Under the pieces are notes generated by a model. It was not told the DNA's origin. It worked only from the letters and a program-made list of their open reading frames with translations, and searched no databases. Positions 25,839 to 39,400 of a stretch of 64,000 bases of DNA are shown piece by piece; position 1 is the first letter of the stretch; each line of letters opens with the position of its first letter. Source of the stretch: Bombus terrestris (lineage: Eukaryota > Arthropoda > Insecta > Hymenoptera > Apidae); assembly GCF_910591885.1 (NCBI RefSeq), contig NC_063274.1:22528164-22592163 (forward strand), written 5' to 3'. A program made the translations under genes and the position numbers.

Positions 25839-28450
25839 GTGAGTGTTAACTTTAATCAAAATTTTGATAAGTCGATGCTGGTTCATCAATGTTGATTTTC
25901 GTAATCTATGTCTATCTGTCAAGATCTTTATTGGGGATAGGTAACATATAGAGTGTTCCACGTAAACTTGCAATAGTTGCGATATATTTCATTCACATAA
26001 ACTTGTGGACGTAAGAATGTAGAGCATCCATATAATATGCAGAGATATAGAAAATTTAAAAAAACACCCAAAATATTCACTATAATACTTAGACTGCGGA
26101 TGTTTATGGATAGATGAGTAATTTAAAAGTGTAAAAATGTATAAAATGTAATGCGAATGTAAATATCCAAAGCATGGTATATTATACTTATTAGTAGATG
26201 AAAGACACAGCTCTGTTTAAGTTCCATTCTTTTGGTTAGCCTTTAGTTAATAACATTTTGAATTTATATGAACATCCATAACTCTAAATTCTAATAATTA
26301 TAATAAATACGTATTTATTGGATAAAACAAATTTCTGTATGGTTCCTATTTTTTTTAATTATGTCCACAAAAATATGAAACTCAATAGACAATATTTTAT
26401 ATATTTGGTAGAAAAGATTTCACGATCGAAAATTTTCACTTTAGATTGTTTTTTTTTTTATATTTCAAAATCATTTTTTTTATAACTTTTTAAATATTTT
26501 TATAGTATATAAGATAGTAAATAAATAATATAAATAAATAAATAAATAGATAATGGTGAACAAGACGATTATTAATATACAATATGTGTGATTTATGATG
26601 GCTTTAAAAAAGAGTGTCGGATAATATTTTGTCGGAAGATGAAAGCGGATGGAGCTTATGAGCCTTAGCGCATGAATTAATATTATGTACATAGATAACA
26701 CCCATAAAATTATTCTTATTTTGGCGATTGAAGGCCGAGAAATTCATGTATTTATCACGTTAAGAAAATCTGTTAAATTAAATTGCAGCCATTCATATTG
26801 TGTTTTCTAGTAAACTGAAAGCGAATAGAAATTTCAATATAAAGATTTTGTACGGTTTTGCTTTTCTGTAGATTATAGTCTATTGATATAAAGATAAAAG
26901 AAACGTTTCTCAGTAGATATTAATATCTTTCCATTATTTAGAGAATCAAATGTACGAGTATATTAATGGTATATTAAAATATATAAAGTTTCATTAAAAA
27001 ACATTAGTGAGCTCGAAACTCAATTAATTTGAATTAATTAATTATTATTAAATATAATAATGAAAATAATAATAATTATTATCTATCCTATTCAATGGCA
27101 TTAATAGAAATGTTTTAACTATGCTGATGATTTCCAAGATCAACTTCTCTTATATCTTTTCTTTTTATATTCAACTATGTTAATAGGCCTTGTGCCTTTA
27201 TTAGAAATTATTATTAGAAATTTATACGCGAATAATATGATAATTGTCTGAAAAACGACACCTCAGAGCCGTAAAATAAACATGACATGTGCATTATTTT
27301 AATAAAGAAAAGTAGTCGCTAATAATAATCCAATAAGTTAATGTGATTTTAGATAATAAAACAACATTCAACTGTGCAAGTTAAATGGAACATCTTATAT
27401 ATCTAAAGACTGAGTTCCTAGCGTATTGACTTCTTTGTTCTCGTATGCTTAATTTAAGTTGTATTTAGTTGAAGACGATTAGTGCAAAACATAACGATAT
27501 ACAAATATTTTTTTCACATCTTTCTCGTTCTCCCAGATACAAGCTTCTTGCAACGGTAAATTTTTCATTATCACGCATTCCATGCGAGATAAGAAGCTCA
27601 TGTTTGCAAGACTTGACGATATCCAATATCTGCATCGCGTTACGCGTCTACAGTATCCTTAGGCTATGGTTTTCGCACAAGGTTGCTGGATAACTAATGG
27701 AACATAAACAAAATGTTCGTAAATCGCTTATATTTTTCGTTTTTCTCTTCCATTTGAACGCGTTATACATATGTAAAGCATTTGTGTATATCGTCCGACG
27801 AAACGCGAGAAGAATCTAGGTCACAATGAAAGCTTGGAACATAAGAGAGAGGGAAATTCAATAGAATCGTATAGAAAAGAAGTAACGTTCTTCTCGTAGG
27901 TGCTTTATTATATTGGAGAAATGGGACAAGGTTATCCTTTCTGCTTATGTATCTAGTCAAATGAACGAGATATGCGACAAACTCATAAATGAAAGTTACC
28001 AACTTGATACATAAATTGTTCGTTAATGATTTTGATTTTTCTCTTACCAATTAAACACATAGATAAAGTTGTAATGGTCGGTAAGTAGTATCCGGTTGTT
28101 GGTAAAGATGATACCTACGATATTTTGATAATGTTTCTTAAGCGATGGAACAGCTATTCTTTCTATGTTATCGACGCTAATTTAAGTTCATTTTTATTGA
28201 TATTTGTTAACATGCAGTTGATTTTCTTCTCTGCATTTTTTATTTCATGTTGTGGCGACTCTAATTTTAGTATCATTTTTAATATTATCGATTTACCATG
28301 GAATAGTACATATTACAATCACCTACAATGCTACAACATTAATAGTGCAAGAAATTTGAACTATATATAATTATGAAATAATGAATGAGATATAGGATAC
28401 GATACGGTTGTATACACAGGTATGGAAACTCCGGTGGAGGGGAGCTCTTA

Positions 28451-28550
28451 ATGTCGGGAATTGTGTTTTACAAATCGGCCGCCATAGAGTGCTACAATCG
28501 AGAAGTTAGAATTTTGTATTTAGCGCCATCCTTTGGTGAAAGCATTGAAG
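28451..28550 (+). other. Unassigned small open frame ending at a phase-1 donor
   Basis: A GC-richer island in intron 2. ATG 28451 encodes 33 residues (MSGIVFYKSAAIECY at the start, LAPSFGESIE at the end) and runs into GAAG|GTAAAA in phase 1, which would fit exon 62531. The open frame continues upstream to 28385 without another ATG. I recognise no domain. It could be a further alternative first exon, a transposon scrap, or chance. Confidence 0.18.
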
Positions 28551-29651
28551 GTAAAAAATATAAATTAAACCACTAAGCTTACTCAATGACTGAACTAAAT
28601 TGCTTTTCACAATTCTTTACCATTAATTTAAGGTAAATATATATATACAGAAAACTGTACATTAAATGAATTAATTATGAACTATTATTAAATATGTATT
28701 ATTTTCAACGAAAAAATTTAACAAAATCACAACTTCCAAATCAAATATGCATACATATATTTAATATTTTTATATTTGATGCGTATATTGGAAAGTAAAT
28801 TTGTTTTTAATTTTCTTAAATTCGTTAAAAAATTGTGTAACTATTAGCTTTATTTGTAATACATGTAAATAATGTCACTCCCAAAGTATACATGATTAAA
28901 ACATTTCAATATTATTAAACCTTTTATTGTAAAAGCAAAATTATAGTGTAATTTTAGACTTTATAAAGTTTTTTAATAATGAAAAAAATATTTATATTAT
29001 ATAACATTTATTAGACATAAATTAGATATAAAATAATAAGAGCATAATTACAATAATCGTATATGTAAGACAGAAGTTGGTATCTATTATCATTATCGCT
29101 TTTTCTTTCCATGCCCCCTGTTAATAGATCCACCGTGAGATGAGTACGTGGCCGCATTAAGGAGAGAAAAAGACAGAGAAGAAAGGTTCTGACTACTTTT
29201 ACACGATGGCGTTACACAACAAATCCTAACTTTTCAATTGAAGCGCCGTATCGGGGACAGATTAAGAAACATTTTCCGGACTGTATATATGGTCGTGGCT
29301 GGGGCTAAGTCTTATAGGCATAAGGCAGGATCAGGAAATGTTTCTCAATTTGTTCGCAGTAAAATGCTTCGATCGATTTGTGAAGCTTTGTCGTACAGCG
29401 CGACCTCGTGTCTTCAACCTGTAGCACGACCGTGCACAACATTTTCTGTATCACTATACAGAATACATAGTTACTTATATATTCTGAAAAATTATGAAAA
29501 GTACTTTACTTCAATTTCATTTATATTCTTTACCTTCAGTGCACACAGTTATTGCTTTCACCGAAGAATGGCGTTAAATATAAAAGTTTATACGTTATGG
29601 CTAGTTGCCGATTTGCAAAGCGCATCTTACGATCATGATCACGACATTAAG

Positions 29652-29794
29652 GCTGAATACACACAAGCGACATTTTACGGCGGAATCTCGCTATGACCAT
29701 ATAGCTGTCTTTATTGTTCTCAATAAGAAAACAAAGAAAGAAATATGGTCACAGCGAGATCGTATGGTAAAATGTCGCTCGAGTGCATGTAAGC
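29652..29794. mobile_element. Fold-back MITE
   Basis: Left arm 29652-29702 and right arm 29743-29794 are inverted repeats of about 51 bp, sharing AGCGACATTTTAC and ATCTCGCTATGACCATAT (GTGACC in the other arm), around a 40-bp loop. The arms are GC-richer than the intron around them. No coding. Superfamily not identified; the ends could belong to a hAT- or other cut-and-paste family. Confidence 0.6.
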
Positions 29795-32700
29795 GTCTCC
29801 GTTACCCCCATTACGGAAGTTGTCAGACCTATATGCTGTATGTACATATACGATCATGAGAGTATGTATTGTATATATATGAAAAATGTTACAGTTATAT
29901 ATTGTCTATGCTTATATTTAGAAAACATACGTAGAGAATGTGTTTTTATCGAAACTCTATTATGACTTCAAATATAGAATCGAAGATTCTACGATTTGTT
30001 AAGGTGTATTCTTGGAGCTTCGTCAAATATGCGTCGTGGAAAGGGTGCAAAAATTTGCTACCAGTGATATATAAGTTTACGAATAGTCTTGAAAAACATT
30101 GTCGGGTAATATAAGACACATGTTCTTCGCCCTCCATTCTTATTTCCGCAACTTTTTATTCCTCTCATTTTCATTCTTCTCTTCTTTACTTTTCTTCTTC
30201 GTGTTCTTATTTTTATTTACAAAAATTGAATGCCTAAAGCTTTTCGAAAATCCTTTTTATTTACTCGAATTGTTTTCTATTTCTAACCGCGAAATATATA
30301 CCTAAAATTTATTTATTTTCATTTACTTGTTTACTTTAACTTCCTATAACATGACGTAACTTGAAAGTTACATTATTTAGTACATTAGTTACAATAGTAT
30401 ATAATAGTAATAATAGTACAATAGTATTTATATATATAAATCTGTGATTTTAAATATTATTTCGTATATTTATTATTGTCATATTTTCTTTTATTATTAC
30501 TATATTATCACGTCATTAACAATTATTGAAACCTATCGCCTCCACCGCCTCTTTATTTATATGTATAAGTAGGTTATCAAAGTTATAACTAAACTGTAGA
30601 CTTTTATGCAAATTTAGAATTTTATAAACACAACTAAAGAAACAAAATTTAGATAGAAATTTGTTTTAACTATTATAAATTACACCGAATTCTTTACTTT
30701 GTGTATTTTATGTAGTTTTATATATTATAGATATGTAATTCGCGCGCCTTTAAATTTTATACAAATGAATAAAAATCCGCAAACTAGTTATAATAAATGT
30801 AACATTGCTATATAAATCGATATAAACCGTGTTCTTAGAGGTTATACAAGATACATTATTCCCACTATTCCATTAGTCTCTTAATAGCGGGGCACTCAGA
30901 AAGGTTTTATAATGACAAATATCGCTTAGAATAGATCGAATAGATCTTCATTCTTTACATGCAAAACAATTTGGCTAGAAGAAATGAAATAATTTTAAGA
31001 TCGTAAAAATGCAGTAAATATAAATAAATTCCAAGATGTTCGTAACAAAACAACATAACGTGTAAAGATGAATGTTAATTGTACGTATACAAGATTTACT
31101 CTAGCAGATAGAACATATACAGCGATTTGATAGTAATCAACCATATTTTTTATGAGCAAAGAAAAATCTGCTTATATAGATGATCTAATTACACCTCTGA
31201 AGAACACGTGAAATATTTAGGGAAATTATATATGTATCTCCGCACATATATATATATATATATACACACATACAAGCGTGTTGAAATTCGAATAAGTTCT
31301 TTGTTTTGTATCACTTTCTCTTATTCACGTTGCATTTATGGCACATGCCCCTACGCTTATCTGAAACCTTATCGCTCGTGTATCCATAGTTGAACGACAA
31401 CTACACACGATAAAGAGTGTTTACAGTCTACGCCATGAACGTAGTTAAATATATACCATACATATGTATGTCATAATCTCAATATGAATAGACTTTCGGG
31501 TACAGTTACTCATAAATTCTTACAAATCATGCGACCATCAAAAGTATTATAAAATTACGAAATGGGTTAAAAATTTAAATAAAATGTAGGCGCCCGCAAA
31601 ACGACATCTACGTACAATATACTTTAATACTTCGAAAGATACGCTCTATTGATAAAGTAGTGTAGGAAAAAATATACAGAAAAATCGATTTACTATAGAC
31701 TCTCAACGCAGATAATTTCGTAGGTCATATTGTGAATCGATTTGACTATCAAGCGATTAAAAAAAAAATTTGTTTGCCGCAAACGTTATCTATTACTCAT
31801 CGTGTACCGAAGCTGTATAATTTGCATGATAAGGTCTGTTTTTACCGCGTCCTTTTTAGATGTACCGATGTTCATGAAGTATAAAGTATAAACGAATAGA
31901 AACGGTTCGTAATCTGCATGCTGAAGTTTATGTAGACATCAATTTCACTTGTTCACATTCAATCACACTTGTAAAACAGCCTTTGCGCGAGCTACTGTAA
32001 TCGTTGTTTTGCCGCAAAATTTTAGTATTCATTATGTAACTCACGAATATTAGGAAATTTTGATTTGTCAAATATTTATTGCTATGTATTTTCAGAAAAT
32101 TGTTGCCCTCTCAGTTTTTCATTTTTATTGTGTTTTTTAAACTGATACTCTGATATTTTGATACTTGTATAATTTTTATAATATTTACAAGTTTTGATCA
32201 AGTTTTTCACAGAAAATGACAAGCTTGTTTTTATTATTTTACTTAAGAATATGAGTAGGATGTTTTATGGTTTTAGAATGTATGTATCTATGTTTCGTAG
32301 AAACATTTTGGTTCTTGGTTTCGGAACCATTTTGGTTGAGTAGGGTAATGGTTGTTATACATATCGAAACTGTGTTTAATTTTATATTATTGTATATTCG
32401 ATTATTTTTTATATAAATTATCAATAACTACATAAGGGAGATTCATAATATGTACATACATTTCTTTCCCCCCCCCCCCAAAAAAAGATATCCATTTTAC
32501 ACTTTCAAAAACTTAATGTATTTAACGAGATCGAAATTTTCAGAAATATGATATATTCTTGCGTTCTGCATAACATATAATGAAAAACGACTTCCATAGT
32601 AAAGAGAAATAATTCTCCTGCAAAGATTTACTGATAAATATCACGATTAATCATACTTAGAATTTGTTGCCTTTTAACAATGAAGATATTTTTAGCTTTC

Positions 32701-33039
32701 CAATTAAATTCGATACTCGATTATATTATTTATTGCTTCACATATTGATTTTGTCAGCCCTAACTGACCAACCTTGCTATACTCTACGATTAAAATTTGG
32801 GTCATCAATCAATCATATACATTATACATATATTATACATATCTATTACATATATTATATATATCAAAATAGTCTTATAAGTCTTACTCTATTAGCCATA
32901 ATCCATATACGTAAATATTATTGCAAGTTCTTTAGAGTGACAAAAGACGCACACGGATCAGTGTCAGAATAATCAACGTAAATGAAGATTCACGCGGCGC
33001 ACGTGACTTTCCCTGGGAAAGAAACAGAAAGTCCGTGAA

Positions 33040-33240
33040 ATTGCATCGGTTGAGTGTCGCGCGCGCATACGAGCCGATGCGCCGTAAATTTCCGACACAA
33101 CGTGTCGCGGACTCCGCCGCGCCGGCTTGAAAGCCGATCCAGTTTGCAACGAGCGACCGCGCTGGTGTTGTCCGCGATACTAAAATCCTCGCCCCCTCCC
33201 CCCCGACTTTGTACAATCTCATCACAAGCAGATTTGAATC
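33040..33240. promoter_or_regulatory. CpG-dense patch, candidate promoter
   Basis: In otherwise AT-rich intron this ~200-bp segment is packed with CpG (GTCGCGCGCGCATACGAGC, GTGTCGCGGACTCCGCCGCG and others) and ends in a C-rich run near 33190-33205. Open frames across it on both strands are likely composition artefacts. It is the most CpG-rich stretch noticed in the window and sits just upstream of the candidate donor at 33469. I infer an internal promoter/TSS region of the host gene; no TATA or initiator is assigned. Confidence 0.35.
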
Positions 33241-33447
33241 AGCCTAAACTGTCCACGAGGAACATTTTCGTGTTACTTTCGAGTAACGATATTTTACATA
33301 TATTGTATTACTTTCGTTATATGTACAATGTACGTCCTGAAATGTTCAACCGATTAAGTTCAGTTCTCGAGGAGACGACGAAGAAACTAAATAGTCGTTT
33401 TGTTAATCAATGAACAAAAGACAATTCTTGTATTCGACGATGTGACG

Positions 33448-33469
33448 ATGAACAGTAACAGTGATTTAG
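33448..33469 (+). CDS. SNF4Agamma, weak candidate micro first exon
   Basis: ATG 33448 encodes MNSNSDL plus one base and runs into a donor TTAG|GTCAGT in phase 1. That phase fits only the downstream acceptor at 62531 among the accepted exons that can follow it, giving NSDL-EEDESQIF, reminiscent of the SLSDL-EEDESQ junction of exon 45136. It lies about 220 bp downstream of a CpG-dense patch (33040-33230) that resembles a promoter. Only seven codons are involved, so chance is a serious alternative, and the exon could equally be entirely 5' UTR or belong to a non-coding transcript. Confidence 0.28.
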
Positions 33470-36400
33470 GTCAGTGTAGTTCAAGGTGAAATTGATTGTG
33501 AGTCTAGCCAAGTGTGAGAACCAGTTTTCCCGAGTTTCCTCTCATACGTTACGTTGAAACTTGGTAGATAGGTCGATAGTTGGTGGCCTGTAATTCGACA
33601 CGTAACATTCGCTACCACCACCGGAAACTTGACAAAACATAAATGACTTTGAACTTTGAGGTTGGATCTCCGTCAAACACTTCGCCTCGTAATTCTAACC
33701 TTACTATGATCTTCAAATTTTTTCGTATATCAATGTTACCCTTGTTTCAACGAGTAAAACGGTTTCTAAGCTTTCTAACGAAGAGTAATTTCAGCGTAAT
33801 ATTGAAATGATAAATCATATACGTATATTAATAGCTTAACTTTCATATAGCTTTTGAAATTTTCTTCAAATTCGAAGAATTTTTGGTTGAGTTGGATATG
33901 AGTCCAATAGACAGGGTTAAAATTATTTGGAACAGCTTGTTTCGTATCGTTGAATAGAGTGCAGAGGAAAGTTTACGATTTGCGAAAGAAGGAGCGAATA
34001 AATTGCCCCTTCGAGCTGATAAGACGTCGTACGTCGTCAGAGTGACAGCATGCAACGATGCGCTAGGTCAGTGTTGGTATTGAATTCGTGCAGGATCAAA
34101 GACCGTTGGGAATGTTTCCTTCTAGATAGAAACATTACCACGAACGCTGTTGCGGGCCTCGTTACCGATAGACAGCCACGCCACGACAATGACGAACACT
34201 TGTTGCTAAAGGCTAGAGACGTGTGTCGAACGAATACCTGCTCCCGTTCTTCTCTGACATTGTTTCCTATTGGAATTATTGCACTCGTGGGGGTAGCACA
34301 CAGTCTGCTATTCCACTCGTGAAGTAATGAAACTTTCCTCGGATACTGTCATTCCCGAATGAATAGAGTGAATTAAGGTTTTCTTATTGATAGGGAATTT
34401 CGTTCGATATATGTACGTTCGATTATGTATGTAGATTTGACTAAATTTAAATTTTATGGTTACTCTTGTAGATATTGGATAATCATTAGTCACATACATA
34501 CGTACATCCAAATTTTTTTTAATGAAAAATATTCCTAATCGAGAACTTCTGAATGAATTTAGATTTTTTATTGTGAACATGAAATCATGTTATAATTCAA
34601 AATTTTGTTAATGATCCTATAAATTCCTGATAAGGACGGTGATTTATAGTTAGATAACTTAATTTTCTTTCATATGTTTTTTGAAAATTATACATGTCAA
34701 AAATTTCCTTAATATTGTAATAGTTTGACATTTTATAAATTTGTTTCTTGCAGAAGTTTAATATTTAGAAGAACTTTAATACCTATGATATTGATGTAAA
34801 TTTTGAGTGACGCTCTCTATACGTTTTATATTCACTTAACACGGTGACGTACATAATGGTTCTCTCTAGTCCTGATAATTAATCAGCGTACATTTATCTT
34901 TATGTGACTGACCATGTTTACTGTGATCGGTTTTGTAAATATTTTCATCAGGCAAATATGTTTGGATTATTGTTTGAAGATGCGAGCATTGTCAAACAAT
35001 TTTCATATCTCTCTGGTAGATAACTGACGATTCTCGCAATAAATTCCCCTATTATAAGAATATCGGTCATCATCCAAAACGCTCGTTAGGATAATATACT
35101 GATGCTGCGAAAATTCACGTGACCAATGTTTACCACACAAACTATATTTTCATTTTCGTACAATTCTGTACGTTTATTTTCAAATTTAATCATCTTTCCG
35201 TTTTTGGATCTTTATGATAATACGTAATAATTTTTCGTGTTCATGTGTGCTAAGACCACGTTTCTTAACTTTGCCAATTTATCTGTGAAATCATAATCTT
35301 TTTTAAAACGAATATGATTCTTCGTATCGTTTATCCAAAACTAAATAATTTTTAATTATAAGCTGTGTTAATATTTTTAGTGGCGAATTCATTAAGATTA
35401 GAAAATAATCATTTCCTTTTCCCAAACACAGAATCAAGGGACCAAAAATCAAATAATTATTTGGCAAACCAGAAAAATAGGTTGACTTCAAATAAATAAA
35501 GTAAAAGTACTAAAAAAGGGAATAGCGAATTATGTATCGTAGAATCAGAACGATGTATGCGTGATCTAAAATGTCACGTTCATAGACATTGATTCTCGTG
35601 ACATTTACTCTATTTTATACGGCTTTAAGTATTACTTACATTAACGAAATTTTTGCATAGCTGTGCCATTTAAATCCAGTCTTTTCACAAGTTGTATGTC
35701 CGTTCAACTATATTTGACAATGAAAGAAAACCAAACTACAACAATGTACGAACAAGCTTGACGATGGTTAACGTCGATAGTCTTTATTTATTAATTGCTT
35801 GAATTTGTTTAATTTTCTCGTAGCAAAATAAATGTATTTAAAATGCATTATATACATACATATATATATATATGTGTATGTATGTGGATATATCACGGAA
35901 ATAATTTATAATAAATTTATTTGCTTATTTAATTTTAGAAACTTAGAAACATAAACATAAATTTTAGAAATAGAAATTTAGATATTTAAACGAATTCAAT
36001 TATTACTAAAAAATGAATATTCGTAGCAAGTAGAGTTTGTTTTAATGGATAAGTATAGCGATATTTACGTTTAGAAATAAATGCTTCATAGTAAATTTAA
36101 AATCGTGTGAATAGACGGTCCACGCTATTTCTAATAATTTATAGCTATTTGATCGATTGGTGGTTAGTATGTTTCATGGTCGATCGTGGTTGAATACACG
36201 CCAGAAACAAGAGGTACCTTGTATTTTTAGAATCGTTTCATTTGCGCCTTTTCAAGCTCAAAGTCAACGAAGATCTAGCGTGATATAATAGTGTCAAATC
36301 AACAGTTGTGTAGAACAAATTCCTACTAATAAATAAAATTCAATATTCTCCCTTTCTTCCGAATTTAAAATATTTCGTCTTTTTTTCTTTGAGAGGTGTA

Positions 36401-39400
36401 ATCATTAGTATGTTAATCATGAAATTAACTTAGAATTATTTTTACCTTTCAAAAAATTTTATTTCGAGATTTTAGATTATTAATAAGATTTTCTTACAAT
36501 TTATTAAATTAGTTCATTTGAGAAAAATTATAAGATTTTGAAAAGTTCTGACATTTTGCTTTTTCCCGATATTTACTTTGCTTAAACACTCTTAATAAAG
36601 AGTTAAAAATTGAAGAGTTGAAAGAAAATTTGAACAAGTATTATAGTTCACCGATGATCAAGTGTTAATTCTGATAACGCCGAACTTTTTAAGCAAGTTT
36701 CATAAAAATCACAATGTAAATAAAATTCACAATGAATTTTAATACATTAACGAAATGGAAAAATTGATCATTTCCGCTAATAATAACAAATTTACCGTTA
36801 AATATTAATTTTAAAAAGAATAAAGAAGATACACTAAACTCCTGTGTTATATTTTGATATACTTTTTGATACTTGGTGGATAATTCATTCGCATATTTCT
36901 AAATATATATAAATGTAAACAAAATGAATTCTGGTTCTAGTAAAATTCAACATAAAAAAAGCTACACCGATCTAACATAACCATTGGATCCTATGAAATC
37001 AAACACAATCGAGAAGTTTGGTATTTATACTATCATAACATTACAGTACTCTTGGTATTACAACATGGTTCGAACTGTTCTACAAAGCCTTGGCATGTCT
37101 TCAGGAACTCTCTTTGTGGCGCTAATGACACAGAAAAAATAGACAGTATTTATATCGATCGATTTCCGAGCTGTTTCGTAGTACATACATATTTGCGAAT
37201 TATTCGATAGAAACGCAATAACCATAAGAAGAATTTATTTAAAAACGATCATTCATTTTATTCATTTTATTATGCATTTCTAAAGAGATACGGGAAGTTA
37301 CGCATACTATCATATACTGTAATTTCAAATTTTATTAACTTATCGTAACAAACGATTCATTTACCATAATTACTAGTCCTTAGATTGCAGATAGAAATAA
37401 ATAAATTTTAATCAATCGGGCAGTTAAGACGGAGAAATGGCACAAGTGACAAAGTATTTAATTTAGCAAACCTGCATAGGTATAAATTCACGAATAAAGT
37501 TAATTTTCAATAAAAGTACGATAGAAAAATCTGTGTGCTTCGAAATATTAAATTGTACATTAACAATATATTGTTCAATTGTAGCAAAAAACAATAACCG
37601 CAAGAAAATTAAAACGAGATTTCTTTGTATACTTCACGTTTGAATAACTCTGAATATTTTTCTCAAATTTGATTTAATATGAAGTGTCAGAATATAAATC
37701 TCTCTCTTAATTAAATTAAATTGATATAAATTTGGTTGTTTACAAATGATACGTACTGCTTTTCATTTTTACGTAATTAGACCGCACACATGCATACTTA
37801 TAAAAAAAACTGTTATATACTTGTAGAAAATTTAGAGATTCAAAACTGCAGGAAATGTACAATATATTCAGAAATACATATATAAAATATTCGAGTGTAT
37901 TTATAATATTTAATTATATCTAATTATAATATTTAATTCAATATGTTTGGTTCCGTTTTAAAATTGTGCTAATAAAAATATGAATTTTTATAAACATCTA
38001 CGATCCAGTTATAACAAATTTTTATATTCGTGATGAAACCTTCTAGATAAATATAAATTTCAGATATTTATATTTATATCTATCTCGTATCATTTTGAGG
38101 AAAGAATGCATCTGTACTTCATTTATATCGTACAACAACCTTGAATTATATGTATTTATTTCCTCTTCTAAGAAAAGAAAATCCTGACTTTTAATTTTCT
38201 TAATCACACGTTAGTCTGAATTTTGAATTCTCCCTCAAAGCGGAAGAACTGTTATATTCGTCGGTATTTTGAAAACTCACCGTGTTTCGCAGCAGAAATT
38301 CCATTGGTGAAATAAGCACGTTGATCGTGATCGTTGGCGCCTACCTCGTCCTATCGTGCGTTCGTTTATTGTGCTTGTTATATACGTGTATTTTGTTCGG
38401 CAATCTACTCTACGGTATCACTATTCTTGGCACGGATCGAATGAGTCTGTCTCGTCTGTCTCATCTGTATATGTATGTTGGTTAAAAAGAAGATAAAAGA
38501 AAGAGTTACGCCCATGGAAAGAAAAGAAGGCACCTAGTGATTGGTGATTCACGGAAAACACCGGTTTCTCTCATGATTATCGCTTGTCAGTCGTTGTCGG
38601 TATTTTTGTATGAATTCTTTTGAGTTTTTCTGCAGCGGCGTACACAAGTTTCCAGCTAGATATTATATATTTTTTACCTTATATTTCAAATATAATCGCG
38701 ATATTTAGAAGAATATTAACTAATATTGTGTATAAGGGCATGGCAACGGAAAGAGAACGTTGAAAGAAATATGTAAACGCTGTTGTAATATAGTTATATA
38801 ACACTAGTTGAAATTCTTTAAAATATGGCTTTTAACGTATAAAGTGACAAATCTGTTTGATCAGAAACTTTTGTCTGCTACTAGATGCTGGCTTGTACTC
38901 ATCTGCGTGTTAACTATTTCATTCCTTGTTTTTAGCGTAAGCTTCTTAGATTTATAGTTCAACAAATTTTTTATGTTTTCTTGGATTTTATTTATGATGT
39001 ATAGCATACTGGAAAAACACATTATTGCGTGTTTGGAATATATCTGCGTGCCGATAAATATTGGCATTGCGTAGAGTAGCGTTGCATGGATATTCATAAT
39101 GGAAGACATAGACCAGATTCTACCTTTTCTCGACAGAAATAGAGATATTGTTAAAAACTTGGAATTAACTTAGGTGCTGGGAATTATTTATAGACATATT
39201 TTGTATATACTACAAGTACAGTATATATTATGTTTCTTAAAGGTTTTATTGGAAAATTTATTTAAAATTCTACCTAAGAACTACTTTTGTCTTTACAATA
39301 CGTGTATATAGAATTTAAGTTATAGATATCATACGTGCTTCTATGCAAACATTATGGTGTTATAGTCGTTTTTTTCTATTTTCTTTTCATAAATAAGAGA

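Noticed and set aside
29238..29696. 152-codon open frame
   Set aside because: No ATG at its start, loses protein character after about 70 codons and overlaps a MITE; no donor found for a first exon.
33054..33413. 119-codon open frame across the CpG-dense patch
   Set aside because: Open on both strands because of base composition; the start is not an ATG and no motif is seen. Treated as promoter or leader.
38282..38485. Hydrophobic 67-codon frame resembling a membrane protein
   Set aside because: Starts at GTG with no upstream ATG, no splice context; probably untranslated or chance.
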